Assembly: GCA_023864145.1 (NCBI GenBank)
Contig: JAIVER010000030.1
Coordinates: 1-10,037, forward strand
Source: Thiohalomonas sp.
GTDB lineage: Bacteria > Pseudomonadota > Gammaproteobacteria > GRL18
Direction: 5' to 3'
Length of the DNA stretch: 10,037 bases
The notes beneath the pieces are model-generated. The model did no database searches. It worked only from the letters and a program-made list of their open reading frames with translations, and had not been told where the DNA came from. Position numbers and translations under genes: made by a program. This document shows positions 1-7,844 of this stretch, one piece after another. Within the stretch, counting starts at the first letter, position 1. The number at the start of each line of letters is the position of its first letter.

Positions 1-419
1 TTTTACCGAGCATTGGAGAATCATTAGATTCTCGAATTAATGACAATTTCCAAGTGTTCGATCCTGCATTTTCAAGTTGATTGGGTATAGATGGCATAAA
101 TATTTTTTGAGTGTTCTATGTTATGAGCAAATCGCTTGATTGTATCAAGATTGATTGATTCAGCTGGTGATAAAGTAATATCAGGATAGAGCTCGGTAAG
201 ATAGAGTGATGTTTTTGTGAACTCATTTTTGGTTTGAATCTGTTAAGTTAAGCGCTTGGCAGCCTGAGTAAAACTTTTATGCACAGCTGATATCGCCATC
301 TGCTGGCTGAAATAATATTGTAAACCCAATAAAGATGTCGCCACCAGACCAGTAATAATAAGAAAATTACTGAAAATATTGACACGCATTGACGTTGGCT
401 TAAAGATAGCTTTTTCCAT
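1..419 (-). pseudogene. Broken N-terminal part of a membrane-anchored sensor protein (partial at left edge)
   Basis: Reading leftward from an ATG at 419-417, with an in-frame stop at 431-429, gives 58 residues ending at TAA (245-243). They comprise a short polar start, one hydrophobic segment at about residues 14-36 (FSNFLIITGLVATSLLGLQ), then YYFSQQMAISAVHKSF. This hydrophobic helix followed by LGLQYYFS resembles the N-terminus of gammaproteobacterial sensor proteins with a periplasmic domain ahead of a GGDEF or cyclase output; that match is from memory. After the stop the same frame stays open and protein-like (QIQTKNEFTKTSLYLTELYP onward) to a TGA at 74-72. Before that, coding character moves to another frame (PSIPNQLENAGSNTWKLSL onward), open to the window edge. 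One nonsense change plus one frameshift, perhaps at the A6 run (103-108), explains this. Sequencing error is the alternative for the frameshift. No convincing ribosome-binding site is visible. The output domain lies outside the window. Confidence 0.6.
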
Positions 420-486
420 GAGAGGATATTAATATAATTCTAGCATATTTATATGAAATCCTTTTTCTGCCAAAAATAGTGAGAGT

Positions 487-545
487 AGGGTGGACATTGC
501 CCATCAGAAACAGGTGTAATATCTAATGGTGACACTGTCCACCCT
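487..545. repeat. Intergenic imperfect inverted repeat (REP/MITE-like)
   Basis: AGGGTGGACA at 487-496 is matched by its exact reverse complement TGTCCACCCT at 536-545. The pairing continues imperfectly inward (TTGCCCAT at 497-504 against ATGGTGACAC at 526-535), leaving a central loop of about 20 nt. The arms recall the GTAGGGTGG-type intergenic repeats dispersed in many bacterial genomes; that comparison is from memory. It lies between the divergent sensor remnant and recC. No T-tract follows either arm, so it does not look like an intrinsic terminator. It could be a dispersed non-autonomous repeat or a structured 5' region upstream of recC. Confidence 0.6.
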
Positions 546-585
546 GAAAATTAATGAAATAGATGAAAATCTACCAGCTCTAATA

Positions 586-614
586 TTGTCAGCTAGAAAC
601 TTTAGTGATACTGT
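586..614 (+). promoter_or_regulatory. Possible weak sigma-70 promoter for recCBD
   Basis: TTGTCA at 586-591 matches the -35 consensus at five of six positions. A 17-nt spacer leads to TACTGT (609-614), which matches only three of six -10 positions. Transcription would begin near 620, leaving a leader of about 30 nt before the TTG start at 653 and excluding the GTG at 605. TTTAAT at 614-619 is a better -10 but has no partner at the right distance. This is a weak call made by eye. Confidence 0.22.
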
Positions 615-652
615 TTAATTTTAATCTACGCCAACCCAAAAAGAGAAATTGT

Positions 653-3600
653 TTGATTAATATCTACCCTGCCAACCGACTGGAAAACCTTGTTTTTTTA
701 TTAGACCGTGTAATGCAGACAGGCTCTAATGACAATATTCTCAGTGAAGAAATCATTCTGGTACAAAGTAAAGGTATGCAGCACTGGCTCAACCTTAAAC
801 TGGCAGAAAATCGTGGTATAAGCATGAACCTGAGCTTTAGTCTGCCCATGCAGTTTTTCTGGAACCAGATCAGAGTCGTACTGGGCAAAGACAAGGTACC
901 GGAAAAATCCACCTATACCCGTGAAGTCCTGAGCTGGCGCATATATGAATTACTGGCCAGTGATGTGGTGATTAATAACCCATTGAGTCAGGAGGCGACA
1001 CACTATTGGCTAAATAAAGAGGGGTCTGGCAATGAAGCCAAACGCTTTCAACTGGCCTCTCAATTGGCGGATTTATTTGAGCAATACCTTATTTTTCGCC
1101 CTGACTGGATCATGGTCTGGGAAAAAGGGGAGGGTTCAGTCGGGCAAGCCGATCACAATGCAGCCAGTGAATGGCAGGCGCTGATCTGGAGATTGTTGGT
1201 TGCGCAAGATCCACAGCATCTGATTCATCTGCTCAAAGAGGCAATGGACGGTCTTAAAAAACATAAGCAGCATTTACCAGAACGTATCAGTCTCTTTGGC
1301 ATTAACACCTTACCACCCTTATGGCTGGATTTTTTAAGTGAGCTCGGTGAGCAGACACAGGTGCATTTCTTCCATCTCAATCCCTGTGTTGAATACTGGG
1401 GAGACTTAAAAACAGACAACTCTCAGGCCAAAGAGCAGTTTTATCGTTGGTTAAACAGCAATGACTTAGGGATACCCTCAACTTCACATCAGCTAGCAGC
1501 TGAAACCACTAATCCCTTATTATCCAATTTGGGAACTCAGGGTAAAGATTTTTTATACCTGCTTCAGGAACACACCAGTATTGAGATCCCGGTTTATGAA
1601 TCACCGGAGTCATTAGTGACTGAACAGGGTGAGCGGGCATCGGTATTGCATCAAATTCAATCCGACATTCTGCAATTGCGTGACCAGCGCAGTACTAGCG
1701 AACCGGTAAAAAAACATAAAGACGACAGCATTACTGTGGCCTCAGCCCATAGTGCTCTGCGGGAAATTCAGGCGCTGCATGACTGGCTCTTGCATCAGAT
1801 AAATAATGACTCTGCTAGTAAAGATAGCCTGACTCCTAAAGATATTCTCGTCATGTGTCCTAATGTGGAAAACTATGCGCCCTATGTCGATGCCATTTTT
1901 GCTCATGGCTGGAATGACTGGAGTGAAAAAGTCCCTCCCTTGCCGTGCTCTATCGCCGACAGAACTTTAAAAGACTCCGAACCACTGGTGCAGGCATTTA
2001 TTGATTTATTAGATCTGCCCGATAGTCGCTTTCAGGTGAGTCAGATCCTGGCTTATTTACGTTTACCCGCATTGCAGGAAAAATTTAACTTCTCAGAAGA
2101 TGACTTACTATTACTGGAACGCTGGATCAACCATGCCGCAATCCACTGGGGGCTGGACGGTGAACATAAACAACAGATACTGACAGGTGATAGCAATAAC
2201 ACGCCTGACAGCCTGAATGATAAATTCAGCTGGCATCAGGGATTAAATCGTCTGCTATTAGGCTTTGCCCAAAGTGATCAAACAGATATCTATCAGGATC
2301 AGCTCTTATTATCCGATGTTGAAGGTGATGAAGCCTTACTGCTGGGGCGTTACTTTGAACTGCTGGAACAACTGCAATATTATGATCATGCCTTAAAAAC
2401 AGATAGAACCCCCAACGACTGGATGCGATTTTTACTACAGGCCAAAGATACGCTGTTCAGTCCCTTAGCTGTAGACAGCAATGCACAGCAAATTATCGAT
2501 CAGGCCATTAATGATCTGGGTGAATACACCAGCTCGGCTGTATATGATAAAAAACTACCCTTATCCGTTATTCGTGATTTCTTATTAAGCCATTTCAGTC
2601 AGCCGGAAGCGGGTTGCCAGTTTATGGCAGGGCAGGTGACTTTTTGCTCTATGGTGCCGATGCGTAGTGTGCCGTTTCGCATTATTGCTGTGCTGGGGCT
2701 TAATGATGGTGAATTTCCCCGTCAGCGTCAGCCAATGGGCTTTGACCTTATGGCAATGCAGCCGCCGCGCAAGGGTGATCGTTCACTGCGGGGTGATGAT
2801 CGCTACCTGTTTCTTGAAGCGTTGATCTCCTGTCGTGAAAAACTCTATCTCAGCTATCAGGGTCATGATATAAAGAGCAATAATAAACGTGAGCCTTCTT
2901 TAGTATTACAGGAACTTATTAATTATTTAGAAAAAGGCTATGGCTGGCAATTGACGGAAGGAGGCTCCAGTACAGATGATCAAGACTTACTCAAAGTCCC
3001 CCTGCAGCCCTTTAATAAAGACAACTACACCTGCCTGCCGCTAAAAAGCTTCAATGTTAACTGGTTAAAACTCAGTGAACCCGGAGAGCTGAGAAATAAC
3101 TTAACACCTTTAGCCTCCCCCTTCTTTAGAAGGGGGATTGAGGGGGTTGAAATCCAAGAATCTAACCCCCTCAATCCCCCTTTGAAAAAGGGGGAAGTTA
3201 AAGAAAAAGCTGCCGATGACATGACTCTCAATGCCGTACAACTGGTAGAGTTCTTTGATAACCCCAGCAAACAGTTTGCGCAACATCGACTGGGACTCTA
3301 TCTGGAACAAAAGCAATTATTAGTACCTGAAGACAGCGAACCCTTTGTGGCTGATCACTTAGATCGTTACCTGATTCAGGATAAGATCATCAGCACCGTT
3401 TTAACTGAATATGGCAATGAACAGGCTATGAGTGATTTGATGCGCGGCTTTAGTCTCAGCGGCAGTCTGCCGGATACACCGACCATTGAAGATGATTTAC
3501 AGCTATGGCAGGAACAGGCCTGTGAGCTTGCTGAGCATGTTAATGCTTTGATTAACGTTAATGAGCAGAAGATTAACAGTCAGTCAGTCAAAGTTAACAT

Positions 3601-4150
3601 AGAGGGGATTACCATTGAAGCCGAATTACCGCTATTAAATAACACCTTGCTTTACTGGCGACTGGCCAACCCCAAAGGTAAGGATGATATGCGCTTATGG
3701 ATACATCACCTGATTGCTCAGGTGGCGTTTAAAAATGATGCTGCTCCTTATGAGACAAAAGGCATCTTTCGCGGTAAAGATGAGGTCTTATTAAGTGTCC
3801 GTTTTGACCCCGTTGATTCAGCACAACAATTATTAACAGACTTAATTCAATGCTGGAAAGAGGGCATGCAGGAGCCGTTATTATTAAATGCGGCATTAGG
3901 ACAAAAACACTGCCTCATTAAAAAAGACCGAAAAAACCAGGCTGTGATTAAACCCTTAACTGATTATAGTTTCTCAGTATTCTGGCAGGATGATTATCAA
4001 ACTCAGGGGCTGGGCAGTGATCTCTATGTGCACTGGTTCTGGGGAGACAGTATAGAGATACCGCACTGGCAGGACTACTGGCAGGCACGTGTTGAAGCCA
4101 TTTATAAACCCTTATATGAAAACCGTCAGGAGGAGATTATTAATGACTAA
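653..4150 (+). CDS. recC: RecBCD enzyme subunit RecC
   Basis: RecC is the non-catalytic scaffold of exonuclease V: it holds RecB and RecD, splits the duplex with a pin, and in E. coli recognises Chi. The product is 1165 aa from the TTG at 653 (E. coli about 1122). Conserved blocks include INIYPANRLENL at the N-terminus, LVQSKGMQHWL (36-46), MVPMRSVPFRIIAVLGLNDG with EFPRQ (about 667-691), and DDRYLFLEALIS (715-726). A C-terminal PD-(D/E)XK-like domain starts near residue 857 (LNAVQLVEFFDNPSKQF). A GTG at 605 would add 16 residues, but they are unlike any RecC start I know; TTG places the family N-terminus exactly and has a weak AGAGA six nt upstream. Residues 822-849 are encoded by a palindromic repeat and lie in the linker before the C-terminal domain. 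The stop overlaps the recB start by 8 nt. Identity is certain; the start is about 65% sure. Confidence 0.95.
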   Translation: MINIYPANRLENLVFLLDRVMQTGSNDNILSEEIILVQSKGMQHWLNLKLAENRGISMNLSFSLPMQFFWNQIRVVLGKDKVPEKSTYTREVLSWRIYELLASDVVINNPLSQEATHYWLNKEGSGNEAKRFQLASQLADLFEQYLIFRPDWIMVWEKGEGSVGQADHNAASEWQALIWRLLVAQDPQHLIHLLKEAMDGLKKHKQHLPERISLFGINTLPPLWLDFLSELGEQTQVHFFHLNPCVEYWGDLKTDNSQAKEQFYRWLNSNDLGIPSTSHQLAAETTNPLLSNLGTQGKDFLYLLQEHTSIEIPVYESPESLVTEQGERASVLHQIQSDILQLRDQRSTSEPVKKHKDDSITVASAHSALREIQALHDWLLHQINNDSASKDSLTPKDILVMCPNVENYAPYVDAIFAHGWNDWSEKVPPLPCSIADRTLKDSEPLVQAFIDLLDLPDSRFQVSQILAYLRLPALQEKFNFSEDDLLLLERWINHAAIHWGLDGEHKQQILTGDSNNTPDSLNDKFSWHQGLNRLLLGFAQSDQTDIYQDQLLLSDVEGDEALLLGRYFELLEQLQYYDHALKTDRTPNDWMRFLLQAKDTLFSPLAVDSNAQQIIDQAINDLGEYTSSAVYDKKLPLSVIRDFLLSHFSQPEAGCQFMAGQVTFCSMVPMRSVPFRIIAVLGLNDGEFPRQRQPMGFDLMAMQPPRKGDRSLRGDDRYLFLEALISCREKLYLSYQGHDIKSNNKREPSLVLQELINYLEKGYGWQLTEGGSSTDDQDLLKVPLQPFNKDNYTCLPLKSFNVNWLKLSEPGELRNNLTPLASPFFRRGIEGVEIQESNPLNPPLKKGEVKEKAADDMTLNAVQLVEFFDNPSKQFAQHRLGLYLEQKQLLVPEDSEPFVADHLDRYLIQDKIISTVLTEYGNEQAMSDLMRGFSLSGSLPDTPTIEDDLQLWQEQACELAEHVNALINVNEQKINSQSVKVNIEGITIEAELPLLNNTLLYWRLANPKGKDDMRLWIHHLIAQVAFKNDAAPYETKGIFRGKDEVLLSVRFDPVDSAQQLLTDLIQCWKEGMQEPLLLNAALGQKHCLIKKDRKNQAVIKPLTDYSFSVFWQDDYQTQGLGSDLYVHWFWGDSIEIPHWQDYWQARVEAIYKPLYENRQEEIIND
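3116..3195 (+). repeat. Pair of inverted palindromic repeat units inserted in frame in recC
   Basis: Two inverted copies of a roughly 32-bp G/C-run unit flank a 15-nt spacer (3149-3163). The left unit (3116-3148) contains an 8-bp hairpin, CCCCCTTC (3117-3124) and GAAGGGGG (3129-3136), with a TTTA loop. The right unit contains CCCCCTTT (3176-3183) and AAAGGGGG (3187-3194). Together they form a perfect 19-bp inverted repeat, 3130-3148 against 3164-3182. In the recC frame the left unit reads SPFFRRGIEGV and the right unit NPLNPPLKKGEV, with no stop. Such peptides are known to me as translations of palindromic repeats common in several bacterial groups. No U-tract follows, so terminator function is unlikely. 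The position before the RecC C-terminal domain suggests a tolerated linker. Confidence 0.85.
4128..4133 (+). promoter_or_regulatory. Ribosome-binding site of recB
   Basis: A perfect AGGAGG lies 9 nt before the ATG at 4143, inside the end of recC. It decides the recB start: the upstream in-frame ATG at 4089 would add 18 residues (MLKPFINPYMKTVRRRLL) that are merely a frame-shifted reading of the recC end. Placing it within recC fits translational coupling. Confidence 0.85.
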
Positions 4151-7100
4151 TGCAATTCCTGACTCAGCTATTAACAATACTATTAGCAACACGCAGAAGC
4201 TAATGCCGGAAACTTTGCCGTTAACCGGTTGTCACCTGATAGAAGCCAGTGCCGGCACAGGTAAAACCTATAATATTACCCGTATCTATCTGCGTTTGTT
4301 ACTGGAGCGCAAACTGGATGTGAAAAACATATTGGTGATGACTTTTACCCGTGCCGCCACAGAAGAACTACGTGGACGGATTGCCAGAGAGATCCGCCAT
4401 GCACTGGATAACTGGGGGCAGTTTGATAAAGGTGATAGCTTCTTTTCGGCACTAACCGAACAATTTAGCAGAGAAGAAGTCTATCCGCCTTTACACCATG
4501 CACTACTGCATCTTGATGAAGCCTCTATCTTCACCATTCACAGCTTTTGTAAACGCGTCTTATCACAACAGGCATTCAGCAGTGGTGTGGATTTTAATGT
4601 ACAAATGGAAGCTGATACCATCGATCTGGAATTAGAGGCGGTGTGCGACTGGTATCGAACTTTAGCTCATAAGAGCACTGCCGATAACTATGCTGATAAA
4701 TATGAATTACTGACAAAAAACTGGCCGTCACCGGATCATTTTCACCATGCCTTTAGAGAACTGCTGTCATCAACGACTCCGGTACAGGTCAATACACCAG
4801 AGTTAATTCAGGGCAAATTTCAACAGCAAAAAGCTGAGTGTTTACAGCAGCTACAGGCAAACCAGTCCATTGTTTTTGCCCAGCTGATTGAGCCGCACAA
4901 ACAAAAGCAGGCCAGAATAGGAGAATGGGATATACTGCTTAACTGGCTCAATAGTGATCACTTTGACAAGTCATCAGCTGATAGCTCAAATGTCATGCCC
5001 AAACAAGCTGCCGGTGTGTTTAACGGGACTCACTACAGCAGAAAACCACCTGAAATAAAACGACAATTAAGCGATTTATTTGCCTCGGTCAAACAACTCA
5101 AAGATGATGCTGCTAGTATTGAAGAGCAGATACAAAAAGCCAAAAGTTATCAAATCGCAGCACAGGGAATTGACATTATACGCAGCAAAATTGCACAGGC
5201 AAAGCAACGTGCCCGGGTAATGAACTATGATGATCTGATCAACCAGCTTGCCACTGCCTTATATAATAAGAAAAAGACTATAGAAAATAATCTGGCACAA
5301 CTGATTAAGCAACAATACCCGGTGGCCTTAGTGGATGAGTTTCAGGATACCGATCCACAGCAATATGCTATTTTAAAGGCTATCTATCTGAACAATTCAA
5401 CTATAGATACCGATACTACCAATAGTAATGATATTCCCGGCGCTCTGTATATGTTTGGCGATCCCAAACAGGCAATTTATGCTTTTCGCAGCGGCGACGT
5501 TTTTACTTATCTGGCAGCCAGAAACGATGCCGATCAACAATGGCTGATGGATAGCAACTGGCGTTCATCTTCGCGCATGGTTACTGCTTATAATCGTTTG
5601 TTTTATGGTGCGCCGCTGCATGATAAAGCAAAAGACGTATTTGGCTTTGATATCCAGTACATCCCCGTACAATCCGAAGATAAGGCAGATAAAACACCTA
5701 TAACTCTGTCTGGCAATGCAGATACAGACATCAATGCTGCATTACAATTTATCTATTTCCCGTTCAATGAAGACTATCGTCCAGGGCGTAGTAAAAAAGA
5801 AGAAATGAATCAGGATTTTTGTCCCGTTATCGCCAGCTGGTGCGCTCAGGAGATCCATCACTTACTCACACAAAATACCTTAATCGGTGAGCAGGCATTG
5901 CAGGAACAGGATATCGCCATTCTGGTCAGAGACAAAAGAGAAGCGGGCCATATTCAGGATGCCCTGCGTATGGCAGGCTATCCTTCGGTGTATTTAAGTA
6001 CTCATGATAATGTCTTTCTCAGTGCCGAAGCCAGTGAATTGGAGCAGGCACTCCACGGTATTCTTGAATTAGAAAATGACCGCCTGCTGGTTGCCGCCTT
6101 ATCAACTCGCTATATGGGCTGTGACAGTGCCGAATTATTTGCCATCCATGAAGATGAAGCTCTATGGGAAGCGCATAGAGATAATGTGTTTGAATTACGT
6201 GACACCTGGTTAAAACAGGGTTTTATGCCCATGGCCATAAAACTATTACATCAGAATTTTACCCCCGAACCACAGCATCATGAACGCTCTCTGACTAATG
6301 CCATACAATTATTAGAACTATTACAACAAGCCAGTCAGCAGCATCGCCAGCCTGAACAATTACTCAACTGGCTACGTGAACAGATCGAGGCACAAGGCGG
6401 CTCGACAGAAGCAGAACTGCGCCTGGAAAGTGATGCCAATCTTATTCGCATTATTACCCAGCATGGCTCTAAAGGGCTGGAATATCCGGTGGTATTTATT
6501 CCCTTTGCAACCCGTTATAAAGATCCAGCGAAATTCGGTAATAAAAATATTGACCTGTTAAAATATCATGAGCGTGACACTTATCAATTAAATTATTTTA
6601 TTGGTCAGGATAGAAGTATTACCGATCTGTATCGCGAAGAAGCCTATGCAGAAACAATTCGTTTGCTATACGTGGCGATCACCCGTGCAGAGCATCGCTG
6701 TTATCTGTGTGTAACACCCTTCAACCGCTTTCATCTGTCACCTCTGGGACAGACCCTAAAACTGTCAGCAGAGGATGATCTACAGCACAAACTGCTCACG
6801 CTGGCCCACTCACAACCAGAGTCACAGCCAGAGAGTATTCATGTACAGCAGATTGATGATATTGACTTTCCCGTTGTGCGAGAACAGGCAGTAGTGAGTG
6901 AGGTCCATTACAGCCCCGCAGTCTTTAGCGGACGAATAGAACGCAACTGGTGCCTCAGCTCCTTCTCTGCACTCAAGCGCAACTTACGTCACGCCGGTAT
7001 CTCCACTACCGAGCGGGATCAGGATGAATTGCTCAATGCAGTAGAGGACTTATCTGCACAGCCTGTTGAAGCAGAGCAAATCCGCTTTAAACTCACCAAA

Positions 7101-7844
7101 GGTGCCGCCACAGGTAACTTATTACACGACATTCTGGAACACACTGATTTCACCCAGCCTCACTGGCAAAGAAGTCTGGAGCGACCACTGAGCCGTTTTA
7201 ATGAAACACTGGACAACACACAGCAAAGTGACTTAATCGACTGGCTAAATGCCTGTCTGGATACTCGCTTAGTTGGTGCTCCAAAACTCAATGAATTGTC
7301 CTGGGCACAAACCCTGAGAGAAAGTGAATTTTATTTTCCCATGGAGCAGGTAAAACCCGGTGCCTTAGGCGCACTGTTAGGCAAACATCGCCAGCAAAGA
7401 AATGATTTATCCGTAAACACTCTCTCTGCAAAGAATCAGCCCGCACTTATTCAGCTGCCGGGTCATCAGGCACTACAGGGAATGATGCACGGCTTTATTG
7501 ATCTGATCTTTGAATGGCAGGCTAAATACTATATCGCTGATTACAAATCCAGGCATTTAGGCGAACAGCTCGACTGTTATCAATACGAAGCCTTAGAAAA
7601 AAATGTACGGGATAATTACTATGATCTGCAATACCTTCTCTACAGTCTGGCATTGCACCGCTATTTAAAAAATCGACTGAGCGACTATGATCCGCAAGCA
7701 CATTTTGGAGGTATTTATTACCTCTATCTCAGAGGCATGAGCCCCGATTCAAAGACCGGTATTTTTAATGCCTATATCACCCCCGAATTATTAAACGAAC
7801 TGGATAACTTGTTCTCTGCTGCAAAGGAGCTGACTCATGTCTAG
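4143..7844 (+). CDS. recB: RecBCD enzyme subunit RecB (3'-5' helicase and nuclease)
   Basis: RecB is the SF1A (UvrD/Rep-type) 3'-5' helicase and sole nuclease of RecBCD; it also loads RecA after Chi recognition. The product has 1233 aa (E. coli 1180). Helicase motifs appear in order: Walker A EASAGTGKT (34-42, Lys41), motif Ia MTFTRAATEELRGRI, Walker B DEFQDTD (398-404), motif III FGDPKQAIYAFR (438-449), motif IV NWRSS (472-476), motif V HGSKGLEYP (774-782) and motif VI YVAITRAEH (843-851). The C-terminal nuclease domain keeps its expected active-site residues: His995 (GNLLHDILEH), Asp1120 (GFIDLIF), Asp1133 and Lys1135 (ADYKS). The adjacent YDLQYLLYSLALHRYL and HFGGIYYLYLRG blocks are typical RecB. 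Motif V has HGSKG where E. coli has HKSKG, a mild variation. The gene overlaps recC and recD by 8 nt at each end. All key residues are present, so it is probably active. Confidence 0.97.
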   Translation: MTNAIPDSAINNTISNTQKLMPETLPLTGCHLIEASAGTGKTYNITRIYLRLLLERKLDVKNILVMTFTRAATEELRGRIAREIRHALDNWGQFDKGDSFFSALTEQFSREEVYPPLHHALLHLDEASIFTIHSFCKRVLSQQAFSSGVDFNVQMEADTIDLELEAVCDWYRTLAHKSTADNYADKYELLTKNWPSPDHFHHAFRELLSSTTPVQVNTPELIQGKFQQQKAECLQQLQANQSIVFAQLIEPHKQKQARIGEWDILLNWLNSDHFDKSSADSSNVMPKQAAGVFNGTHYSRKPPEIKRQLSDLFASVKQLKDDAASIEEQIQKAKSYQIAAQGIDIIRSKIAQAKQRARVMNYDDLINQLATALYNKKKTIENNLAQLIKQQYPVALVDEFQDTDPQQYAILKAIYLNNSTIDTDTTNSNDIPGALYMFGDPKQAIYAFRSGDVFTYLAARNDADQQWLMDSNWRSSSRMVTAYNRLFYGAPLHDKAKDVFGFDIQYIPVQSEDKADKTPITLSGNADTDINAALQFIYFPFNEDYRPGRSKKEEMNQDFCPVIASWCAQEIHHLLTQNTLIGEQALQEQDIAILVRDKREAGHIQDALRMAGYPSVYLSTHDNVFLSAEASELEQALHGILELENDRLLVAALSTRYMGCDSAELFAIHEDEALWEAHRDNVFELRDTWLKQGFMPMAIKLLHQNFTPEPQHHERSLTNAIQLLELLQQASQQHRQPEQLLNWLREQIEAQGGSTEAELRLESDANLIRIITQHGSKGLEYPVVFIPFATRYKDPAKFGNKNIDLLKYHERDTYQLNYFIGQDRSITDLYREEAYAETIRLLYVAITRAEHRCYLCVTPFNRFHLSPLGQTLKLSAEDDLQHKLLTLAHSQPESQPESIHVQQIDDIDFPVVREQAVVSEVHYSPAVFSGRIERNWCLSSFSALKRNLRHAGISTTERDQDELLNAVEDLSAQPVEAEQIRFKLTKGAATGNLLHDILEHTDFTQPHWQRSLERPLSRFNETLDNTQQSDLIDWLNACLDTRLVGAPKLNELSWAQTLRESEFYFPMEQVKPGALGALLGKHRQQRNDLSVNTLSAKNQPALIQLPGHQALQGMMHGFIDLIFEWQAKYYIADYKSRHLGEQLDCYQYEALEKNVRDNYYDLQYLLYSLALHRYLKNRLSDYDPQAHFGGIYYLYLRGMSPDSKTGIFNAYITPELLNELDNLFSAAKELTHV
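7824..7829 (+). promoter_or_regulatory. Ribosome-binding site of recD
   Basis: AAGGAG lies 7 nt before the ATG at 7837, within the last codons of recB. It supports this start over the in-frame ATG at 7849 (residue 5). Confidence 0.75.

Noticed and set aside
155..175. Chi-like octamer near GCTGGTGA
   Set aside because: It is one mismatch from E. coli Chi, I found no exact match by eye in the window, and this organism's Chi sequence is unknown.
3116..3195. Intrinsic terminator or G-quadruplex in recC
   Set aside because: No U-tract follows any of the stems, and each strand offers only three G5 runs within the element, so a standard quadruplex would need a distant fourth run.
3025..3316. Minus-strand open frames with peptides such as SPFFKGGLRGLD
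   Set aside because: They are antisense readings of the recC palindrome and its surroundings; the repeat tends to stay open in several frames, and recC is clearly the gene here.
4089..4142. Upstream ATG for recB adding 18 residues
   Set aside because: It lies inside recC, has no good ribosome-binding site, and AGGAGG at 4128-4133 serves the ATG at 4143.
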